DNA of 5,488 nucleotides from the NCBI GenBank assembly GCA_947455585.1, contig CANGOY010000150.1:1-5488 (forward strand), given 5' to 3'. The position numbers and the translations under genes were made by a program. The stretch comes from Comamonadaceae bacterium (lineage in GTDB: Bacteria > Pseudomonadota > Gammaproteobacteria > Burkholderiales > Burkholderiaceae_C). The notes under the pieces were generated by a model. That model made no database searches. It had not been told where the DNA came from and was given only the letters and a program-made list of their open reading frames with translations. Below are positions 1-5,035 of this stretch, piece by piece. Positions within the stretch are counted from its first letter, which is position 1. Each line of letters begins with the position of its first letter.

Positions 1-294
1 GACGAATTGCCCTACACCTCGACCGTCATCATTGACAAATTCGAAGAAGAAAAGGGCAAGACCAAAGGCGTCAAACGCTTGGTGCGCATTGCTGCCACCA
101 TCGTGGTCGAGCGCGATGGCCACAAAGCCATGGTCATTGGCGACAAAGGCGAGCGCTTGAAGCGCATGGGCATGGAAGCCCGCACCGAGCTAGAAAAACT
201 CTACGACGCCAAAGTGTTCTTAGAGCTGTGGGTCAAAGTGCGCTCGGGTTGGGCCGACGATGCAGCGCGGGTGCGTAGCTTTGGCTACGAGTAA
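1..294 (+). CDS. era: GTPase Era, C-terminal KH-domain fragment (5' end outside window)
   Basis: Only the last 97 residues of Era are present; the reading frame is open to the left edge, so the GTPase domain lies upstream. Era is a membrane-associated GTPase that binds the 3' end of 16S rRNA and helps 30S subunit maturation. The fragment begins at the linker before the KH domain (ELPY at residues 2-5), then carries a type II KH domain with the RNA-binding GxxG loop as IGDKGERLK (GxxG at residues 47-50). It ends with the conserved block LELWVKVRSGWADD and a terminal FGYE, very close to the E. coli Era C-terminus, so the C-terminus looks complete and intact. The TTG at position 7 is not a real start, because the homologous sequence continues through it. 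recO follows directly, the usual proteobacterial order. Confidence 0.96.
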   Translation, partial: DELPYTSTVIIDKFEEEKGKTKGVKRLVRIAATIVVERDGHKAMVIGDKGERLKRMGMEARTELEKLYDAKVFLELWVKVRSGWADDAARVRSFGYE

Positions 295-310
295 ATCCAG
301 CACCTTCACG

Positions 311-1078
311 ATGTCGCGGGGCATTCCCCGCATTCAGGACGAGCCCGCGTTCGTGGTGCACCGCTACGACTGGAGCGAGTCCAGTTTGATTTTGGAAACC
401 TTCACCCGCCACTTTGGTCGGGTGGCTTTGGTGGCCAAAGGCGCTAAAAAACCGACCTCCAACTTTCGCCCCGTGTTGCTGCCTTTGCAGCCGCTGTACG
501 TCAGCTATTCGGGCGATGCCGAAATTCGTACCTTGAAGGGCGCTGAATGGGTGGGCGGCCACATCATGCCCACGGGCGAGGCGCTGCTGTCGGGCTACTA
601 CATCAACGAGTTGTTGCTTCGCCTGCTGGCGCGTGATGACCCACACCCCAGTTTGTTTGACCTGTACCGCCAAGTGGTGCAAGTGCTGGCTTCTGGCCAT
701 GAGGGCACGATTGCCCCCGCGCTGCGCGCCTTTGAGCTGCTGCTGTTGCGAGACATCGGCTTCTTGCCCGAGCTCAACGCGCAAACCTTGACCCTGAGCC
801 CTTTACAGCCCGATGCTCTGTATGTTCTGGTGGCCGAAGGCGGCCTACGCACGCATAACGCGCAAGACCGCACAGGCTTGGCTGGCGGCGTGTGGTTGCA
901 GCTGCACGACAGCCTGTCGACAGACGCGCCATTAACCGCCACGCTGCGTTTGTGTGCCGAGATGCCATCCGAGCAACGCAACGCCTTGCAGGGCCAGCTA
1001 CGGGCCTTGCTGCACTACCATTGCGGGGTCAAAACACTGCGCACGCGGCAGATGATGATTGACCTGCAATCCCTTTGA
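311..1078 (+). CDS. recO: DNA repair protein RecO
   Basis: RecO binds single-stranded DNA and SSB and, with RecR, loads RecA at gaps in the RecF pathway. The N-terminal OB-fold is recognisable: DEPAFVVHRYDWSESSLIL (about residues 10-28), then GRVALVAKGAKKP (36-48) and an EIRTL-type strand (71-75). A helical domain follows with GYYINELLLRLL (95-106), and the tail has the LRTR motif near the end. No CxxC zinc-finger pair is seen, as in E. coli RecO. From the ATG at 311 the protein has 255 residues, close to the 242 of E. coli. The start is uncertain: the frame is open upstream, with a TTG at 281 (adding 10 residues) and an ATG at 260 (adding 17), both overlapping the end of era. None has a clear Shine-Dalgarno site. 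The gap to pdxJ is 8 bases. Confidence 0.94.
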   Translation: MSRGIPRIQDEPAFVVHRYDWSESSLILETFTRHFGRVALVAKGAKKPTSNFRPVLLPLQPLYVSYSGDAEIRTLKGAEWVGGHIMPTGEALLSGYYINELLLRLLARDDPHPSLFDLYRQVVQVLASGHEGTIAPALRAFELLLLRDIGFLPELNAQTLTLSPLQPDALYVLVAEGGLRTHNAQDRTGLAGGVWLQLHDSLSTDAPLTATLRLCAEMPSEQRNALQGQLRALLHYHCGVKTLRTRQMMIDLQSL

Positions 1079-1086
1079 TTTACTCA

Positions 1087-1854
1087 ATGTCCAAACACAC
1101 AAAAACAGCGCTATCGGTCAACCTCAACAAAGTGGCTTTGGTGCGCAACACGCGCCATTTGGGTATTCCCAGCGTCACACGCGCAGCCACGCTGTGCCTA
1201 GAGGCGGGCGCTGCGGGTATTACCGTGCATCCACGCCCTGACGAGCGCCACATCCGCGCTGGCGATGTGCACGACTTGGCTGCCTTGCTCAAAGCTTGGC
1301 TAGACCGCGAGTTCAACATCGAAGGCAACCCGTTTCACAACCTGATGGACTTTGTGCGCCAAGTACGCCCCCATCAAGTGACCTTTGTGCCCGACAGCGA
1401 AGGCCAGTTCACCAGCGACCACGGCTGGACATTTCCGCAAGACGCCGAGCGTTTGAAGCCCCTCATCGACGAAGCCAAAGCTTTGGGTGCGCGCGTGAGC
1501 TTGTTCATGGACCCATCACCCGATGCCATGGCCGCAGTGGATGTGATGACTGCCGTCAAGGCCGTAGGCGCTGATCGTGTGGAGCTTTACACCGAGAGCT
1601 ACGCCTCGGCCTATGGCACACCTCAACAAGCAGACGTGCTGGCCGCCTTCAAAGCCACGGCAGAAGCTGCTTTGGCTGTGGGCCTTGGCATCAACGCCGG
1701 CCACGACCTGAACCGCGACAACCTGCACACCTTCCTCACCACCGTGCCTGGCGTGCAAGAGGTGTCGATTGGCCACGCACTCATTGCTGATGCGCTTGAG
1801 ATTGGCTACACAGAAACTGTTCGCGCTTACAACGCGTGCATGCCGCAGGCTTGA
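1087..1854 (+). CDS. pdxJ: Pyridoxine 5'-phosphate synthase PdxJ, Asn-Lys variant subtype
   Basis: PdxJ condenses 1-deoxyxylulose 5-phosphate with 3-amino-2-oxopropyl phosphate to form pyridoxine 5'-phosphate, the last ring-forming step of DXP-dependent vitamin B6 synthesis. The product has 255 residues and fits a TIM barrel. Visible active-site equivalents are H48 and R50 in TVHPRPDERHI, E79 in FNIEGNP, E166 in VELYTE, H206 in INAGHDL and the phosphate-binding GH at 229-230 in SIGHALI. The first strand reads VNLNKVALVRNTR, with N14-K15 where E. coli PdxJ has D11-H12. Together with the PHQVTFVPD and FTSDHGW segments this resembles, from memory, the Bacteroidetes-type PdxJ more than the E. coli or Burkholderia type. 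The ATG at 1087 is preferred; an in-frame TTG at 1075 would overlap the recO stop. The name is secure; the subtype assignment is inference. Confidence 0.93.
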   Translation: MSKHTKTALSVNLNKVALVRNTRHLGIPSVTRAATLCLEAGAAGITVHPRPDERHIRAGDVHDLAALLKAWLDREFNIEGNPFHNLMDFVRQVRPHQVTFVPDSEGQFTSDHGWTFPQDAERLKPLIDEAKALGARVSLFMDPSPDAMAAVDVMTAVKAVGADRVELYTESYASAYGTPQQADVLAAFKATAEAALAVGLGINAGHDLNRDNLHTFLTTVPGVQEVSIGHALIADALEIGYTETVRAYNACMPQA

Positions 1855-1862
1855 GACGACGC

Positions 1863-2261
1863 ATGATTTACGGCATCGGCACAGACATTTGCGACATTCG
1901 CCGTATTCGTGCGTCTTTAGAAAAGCACGGCGAACGCTTTGCGCAAAAAGTGCTGAGCGACAACGAGATGCAAACCTACCGCGCCCGCAGCGAACGTTGG
2001 CCCGAGCGCGGTGTGCGCTATGTGGCCACACGTTTTTCGGCCAAAGAAGCGTTCAGCAAAGCCATCGGTATGGGCATGCGCATGCCCATGACCTGGCGCT
2101 TGTGCGAAGTGGCCAAGCTGCCCAGCGGCCAGCCCACCCTCGTGCTGCACGGCGTGCTCAAAGAATGGTTTGAAGCCAAAGGCCTGAGCGCCCACGTCAG
2201 CGTGAGCGACGAGTCCGACTACGCCACCAGCTATGTGGTGGTTGAAACACACACCGCCTAA
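1863..2261 (+). CDS. acpS: Holo-[acyl-carrier-protein] synthase AcpS
   Basis: AcpS transfers 4'-phosphopantetheine from coenzyme A to the conserved serine of apo-acyl carrier protein, making it competent for fatty acid synthesis. The 132-residue product has the family's usual length. It opens with MIYGIGTDICDIRRI, in which D8 is the Mg2+-binding aspartate, and carries the second signature RFSAKEAFSKAIG at residues 57-69, with E62 as the other metal ligand. The C-terminus has the expected SVSDESDYATSYVVVE strand region. The ATG at 1863 is chosen because the conserved N-terminus starts there; an in-frame ATG at 1836 would add nine residues inside the end of pdxJ. It lies 8 bases after pdxJ, with only a weak GAGA-like element upstream, so translation is probably coupled. 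pdxJ-acpS adjacency is classical in proteobacteria. Confidence 0.96.
   Translation: MIYGIGTDICDIRRIRASLEKHGERFAQKVLSDNEMQTYRARSERWPERGVRYVATRFSAKEAFSKAIGMGMRMPMTWRLCEVAKLPSGQPTLVLHGVLKEWFEAKGLSAHVSVSDESDYATSYVVVETHTA
2070..2089. repeat. 20-bp perfect palindrome inside acpS
   Basis: The ten bases 2070-2079 (ATGGGCATGC) are followed at once by their exact reverse complement at 2080-2089, with no spacer; the next flanking pair does not match. It encodes the Met-rich stretch MGMRMPM just after the AcpS signature. It has no loop, so it is a poor RNA hairpin. The parsimonious reading is a chance product of ATG/CAT-rich codons; a protein-binding role is unsupported. Confidence 0.6.
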
Positions 2262-2274
2262 GAACATTCGATTT

Positions 2275-3357
2275 ATGTCTCACCACGCACCCCTCATTCT
2301 TGACATCGCTGGCACTCAGCTCACCGCTGCTGACCGCAAGCGCTTGCTGCACCCGCTCACAGGCGGCGTCATTTTGTTTGGCCGTAACTGGGCCAACCGT
2401 CAGCAACTCACCCAGCTGTGCGCCGACATCAAGGCCGTGCGCGATGACTGGCTCATTTGCGTAGACCACGAAGGCGGGCGCGTGCAGCGCTTTCGCCAAG
2501 ATGGCTTCACGCACATCACACCCATGCGCGCCTTGGGCGAACTGTGGATGAAAGATAAAAAAGGCCAAACAGGTAGTGGCGCAATGGCTGCGATGGACGC
2601 CGCCACTGCCAGTGGCTACGTGCTAGCCAGCGAGCTGCGTGCGTGTGGCGTGGACTTCAGCTTCACCCCCGTGCTCGACCTCGACCACGGCGAAAGCGGC
2701 GTGATTGGCGACCGTTCATTCCACCGCGACCCGCGCGTGGCCACCACGCTGGCTAAGAACGTCATGCACGGCTTGCTGCTGGCCGGCATGGCTAACTGTG
2801 GCAAACATTTTCCAGGCCACGGCTATGTGAAGGCCGATTCGCATGTGGACATCCCCGTCGATAAGCGCAGTCTCAAAGCCATCTTGGGCGACTGTGCTTT
2901 GCCTTACCAATGGCTCACCACCACGCTCAACAGCGTGATGCCCGCGCACGTCATTTACCCCAAGGTCGATGCCTTGCCCGCAGGCTTCTCACCCCGCTGG
3001 CTGCAAGACATCTTGCGCGGTCAGCTGCATTTCAATGGCGCCATCTTCAGCGACGATTTGTCGATGGAAGGCGCACGCCGCATCGAAGGCCGCTCGGTCA
3101 GTTTTGCCGAGGCAGCGGTTGCCGCACTCAACGCCGGTTGCGACCTTGTGCTCTTGTGTAACCAAAGCATTGGCGATGGTCATGCGGTGGACGAGATGCT
3201 CGAAGGCTTGACCGAACGCCTCGTTAAAAACCAATGGCACGCCAGTGACGCCAGCGAACAACGCCGTCGCACACTGCTGCCCAAAACTTCGCCGCTAGCT
3301 TGGGACGCGCTGATGACTCACCCCGCATACTTGCGGGCATTGGACTTGTTGCCTTAA
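2275..3357 (+). CDS. nagZ: Beta-N-acetylhexosaminidase NagZ (GH3)
   Basis: NagZ is a cytoplasmic glycoside hydrolase family 3 enzyme that removes N-acetylglucosamine from 1,6-anhydro-muropeptides during cell-wall recycling. In bacteria with inducible AmpC its products can signal beta-lactamase induction. The 360-residue product shows GGVILFGRN (30-38), the substrate-binding VDHEGGRVQRF (63-73), VDFSFTPVLDLD (126-137) and GDRSFHRDP (145-153). The NagZ signature KHFPGHG (177-183) is followed by D188 and H190, the Asp-His pair used as general acid/base, and by FSDDLSMEGA with the nucleophile D259. It is slightly longer than E. coli NagZ, partly from extra residues around 91-107 (see findings). 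The ATG at 2275 is chosen because homologs begin near LILDIAG; the frame is open to 2233 inside acpS. The gap to acpS is 13 bases, suggesting co-transcription. Confidence 0.96.
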   Translation: MSHHAPLILDIAGTQLTAADRKRLLHPLTGGVILFGRNWANRQQLTQLCADIKAVRDDWLICVDHEGGRVQRFRQDGFTHITPMRALGELWMKDKKGQTGSGAMAAMDAATASGYVLASELRACGVDFSFTPVLDLDHGESGVIGDRSFHRDPRVATTLAKNVMHGLLLAGMANCGKHFPGHGYVKADSHVDIPVDKRSLKAILGDCALPYQWLTTTLNSVMPAHVIYPKVDALPAGFSPRWLQDILRGQLHFNGAIFSDDLSMEGARRIEGRSVSFAEAAVAALNAGCDLVLLCNQSIGDGHAVDEMLEGLTERLVKNQWHASDASEQRRRTLLPKTSPLAWDALMTHPAYLRALDLLP

Positions 3358-3394
3358 TTCGCACGCACGTTCACCACCACCCACGAAAGCTCTC

Positions 3395-3595
3395 ATGGCA
3401 ACGCCTAATTACAACTACGAAAAACGCCAACGCGAGTTAGCCAAGAAGAAGAAAAAAGAAGAAAAGCTGCGCGAGCGTGATGCCCGCAAAACTTCGCCCG
3501 ATGGTGAGTTTAGTCAGAACCCAGACATGGACGCTGAGCCAGACCACAGCCAAACCCCAGACGGCGAAGCACCCGCCACGCCAAGCCAAGCTTGA
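3395..3595 (+). CDS. Small highly charged protein of unknown function
   Basis: This encodes 66 residues with a sharply bipartite composition. Residues 1-32 are aromatic then strongly basic (NYNYEKRQREL, five consecutive lysines at 17-21, then alternating K/E/R). Residues 33-66 are acidic and rich in Pro, Ser and Thr and look disordered. There is no signal peptide or membrane segment. The N-terminal half could form a single charged helix. The ATG at 3395 follows a weak GAAAG at 3385-3389, one of the few ribosome-binding-like sites in the window. From memory, small proteins starting with a similar NYxYEKRQRELAKKKK pattern recur in betaproteobacteria, which supports it being real, but I know no function. 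Its basic half could bind RNA or DNA, which is speculation. It sits 37 bases after nagZ and 19 bases before the tctC start. Confidence 0.8.
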   Translation: MATPNYNYEKRQRELAKKKKKEEKLRERDARKTSPDGEFSQNPDMDAEPDHSQTPDGEAPATPSQA

Positions 3596-3614
3596 TTTTT
3601 TTAAAGCTTCAGCC

Positions 3615-4577
3615 ATGTTTGCGACCCGTCGTCACTTTGCCGTTTTAGCCTTGGTGCTGAGCTGTGGCTTGGCTGCGGCGCAGGCCACCAAACCCATCAA
3701 GCTGATGGTGGGCTTTCCGCCTGGCGGTGGCACAGACGCGGTGGCGCGCATCTTGGCTGAAAAACTCAAAGACGAGTTGGGCGTGCCTGTGGTTGTAGAA
3801 AACAAACCCGGCGCAGGCGGCCAAATTGCCGCACAAACCTTGAAGACGTCGCCAGCGGATGGCTCGGTGATGTTTCTCACGCACGACCATGCCATTTCCG
3901 TTTTACCCTTGGTCGTCAAGAACCCAGGTTATGAACCCGCGCACGATTTCGCGCCTGTGGCTGGCTTTGCCACGTTTGTGAACGCCTACGCCGTGTCGGG
4001 GGGCACACCTGCCAAGTCATTCACTGACTACGTGGCTTGGGTCAAAGCCCAAGGCGGTAAGGGCGCTGTGGGTATTCCAGCGCCTGCATCCACACCTGAA
4101 TTTTTGGTCAAAGTCGTGGGCGACAAATTCAAACTCGACTTAACGTCTGCTGCCTACCGTGGCAGTGCGCCGATGATGGCCGACATGTTGGGCAACCAAA
4201 TTGCAGCAGGCGTAGGTTCGGTGCCCGACTTCATAGAGCACCACAAAGCAGGCAAGGTCCATATCGTGGCGGTGTTGGGCGCGCGACGCCAGCTGGCTTT
4301 GCCCGATGTACCAACCTTTGCTGAAATAGGTTTGACAGGCTTAGAAGACTTGCCTTACTACGGCATCTATGCCCCTGCAGCGACGCCCCAAGCCACCATC
4401 AACCACTTTGGTGTGGCCTTGTCCAAAGTGTTGGCCATGCCTGACGTGCACGACCAGCTCACCAAAATGGGTTTGACCGTGGGCTACATGAACTCGCACC
4501 AGCTCGAACTTCGCGAACACGCCTACACGCAGGTGTGGGCCAAGCTCATCAAAACCAGCGGCTTTCAGCCCCAATAA
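3615..4577 (+). CDS. Tripartite tricarboxylate transporter-type solute-binding protein (Bug/TctC family)
   Basis: This 320-residue protein is an exported extracytoplasmic solute receptor of the Bug/TctC family, whose members bind carboxylates, amino acids or aromatic acids and may deliver them to TctAB-like membrane partners. The N-terminus is a signal sequence: TRR at residues 4-6, a hydrophobic core to about 20, then AAAQA with likely cleavage after residue 22 or 24. Family hallmarks are IKLMVGFPPGGGTD (28-41), VVVENKPGAGG (59-69), a PADGSVM segment in place of the usual PDGYT, and a DVPTFAEIG region followed by YYGIYAPAATP. The ATG at 3615 is chosen because it begins the signal peptide; the upstream in-frame extension to 3441 overlaps the 66-residue gene and is not protein-like. 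No tctA or tctB is in the window. The ligand cannot be told from sequence. Confidence 0.92.
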   Translation: MFATRRHFAVLALVLSCGLAAAQATKPIKLMVGFPPGGGTDAVARILAEKLKDELGVPVVVENKPGAGGQIAAQTLKTSPADGSVMFLTHDHAISVLPLVVKNPGYEPAHDFAPVAGFATFVNAYAVSGGTPAKSFTDYVAWVKAQGGKGAVGIPAPASTPEFLVKVVGDKFKLDLTSAAYRGSAPMMADMLGNQIAAGVGSVPDFIEHHKAGKVHIVAVLGARRQLALPDVPTFAEIGLTGLEDLPYYGIYAPAATPQATINHFGVALSKVLAMPDVHDQLTKMGLTVGYMNSHQLELREHAYTQVWAKLIKTSGFQPQ

Positions 4578-4580
4578 AAC

Positions 4581-4967
4581 ATGGCAATTCCTTGGCTCTC
4601 CGCACTCAAAGTCATCCCTTGGGGCGATGTGATGTCGCACGCGCCCAGCGTGCTTGAAAAAGCCCGCGACCTCATGGCACGTAAGCATGCCGACGCTGCA
4701 CCGCAGCCTATGGCCACACCTAACGCGCACGACGACGTGCCAAGCTTGGGTGAACTGAAAAACCGTCTGCTCGCAGCCTCGATGCAAATCGACGAGCTGC
4801 AACAACGCCAAACACAACTCACGCAAACGGTCAGCGAGCTGGCCGAGCAAAACGCGGGTTTGGTATCTGCCGTGAGTGGCTTGCGCCAAACCCTACGCCT
4901 CGTGGTAGCTGGGCTGGCGTTGGCCTTTGTTGGGCTAGGTGCTGTGGCATACACCCAGTTTTTCTAA
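4581..4967 (+). CDS. Hypothetical protein with coiled coil and C-terminal membrane anchor
   Basis: The product has 128 residues and I do not recognise its family. The N-terminal part (1-50) is short and mixed, with an IPWLSALKVIPWGDV start and an Ala/Pro-rich linker. Residues about 55-106 are a long amphipathic segment rich in Leu, Gln and Glu (ELKNRLL, QIDELQQRQTQL, SELAEQN) that should form a coiled coil. The last 24 residues (about 106-128) are a hydrophobic stretch, LVVAGLALAFVGLGAVAY, ending TQFF. With no N-terminal signal it would be tail-anchored in the inner membrane with the coiled coil in the cytoplasm. The ATG is 3 bases after the tctC stop, so translation is likely coupled, though no Shine-Dalgarno site is evident. 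It is the last gene before the terminator. A scaffold or partner-binding role is possible, but nothing in the sequence names the partner. Confidence 0.82.
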   Translation: MAIPWLSALKVIPWGDVMSHAPSVLEKARDLMARKHADAAPQPMATPNAHDDVPSLGELKNRLLAASMQIDELQQRQTQLTQTVSELAEQNAGLVSAVSGLRQTLRLVVAGLALAFVGLGAVAYTQFF

Positions 4968-4982
4968 ACTGAACACACCCAT

Positions 4983-5024
4983 AAAAAACGCCTCCTAGCG
5001 AATGGCTAGGAGGCGTTTTGTTTT
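4983..5024. terminator. Bidirectional Rho-independent terminator
   Basis: A perfect inverted repeat pairs 4985-4999 with 5005-5019 (15 bp, of which the inner 11 bp ACGCCTCCTAGC-type core is GC-rich) around a 5-base loop, GAATG. The left arm is preceded by an A-run (4983-4988) and the right arm ends in TTTTGTTTT, so both strands give a GC stem followed by a U-tract. It lies between convergent genes, 15 bases after the 128-residue gene on + and 12 bases past the lysS stop on -, and so should end transcription from both sides. Confidence 0.93.
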
Positions 5025-5035
5025 GTCGCTGACGT

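Noticed and set aside
233..784. Long open frame (183 codons) on the - strand across recO.
   Set aside because: It is antisense to recO, with Gln/His-rich low-complexity composition typical of antisense codon bias in GC-rich genes.
1917..2267. Antisense frame opposite acpS (116 codons) and overlapping + frames near 1769-2173.
   Set aside because: acpS is certain in its own frame; these frames show only composition artefacts (His/Ala/Gly or Arg/Ala/His runs).
3358..3394. Possible promoter in the widest + strand gap (after nagZ).
   Set aside because: Only 37 bases long, with no convincing -35/-10 pair in it; a promoter inside the end of nagZ cannot be excluded but is not supported.
3588..3609. 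Two AAGCTT copies around a T-rich spacer after the 66-residue gene, looking like a small hairpin and T-run terminator.
   Set aside because: The stem is only 6 bp with a 10-base loop, and the T-run lies inside the loop rather than after the stem; too weak to call a terminator.
3441..3615. The tctC frame is open upstream from 3441, through the A-rich tract (A6 at 3452-3457) in the 66-residue gene, hinting at programmed frameshifting into a fusion protein.
   Set aside because: Joining would need a +1 (or -2) shift, the slippery heptamer is out of phase for a -1 shift, and a fusion would bury the signal peptide of the binding protein. The extension does not look like protein. Chance overlap is the simpler reading.
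4341..4889. Long open frame (182 codons) on the - strand across the end of tctC and the 128-residue gene.
   Set aside because: It is antisense to two well-supported genes, rich in Arg/His/Cys in the manner of shadow frames, and has no recognisable domain.
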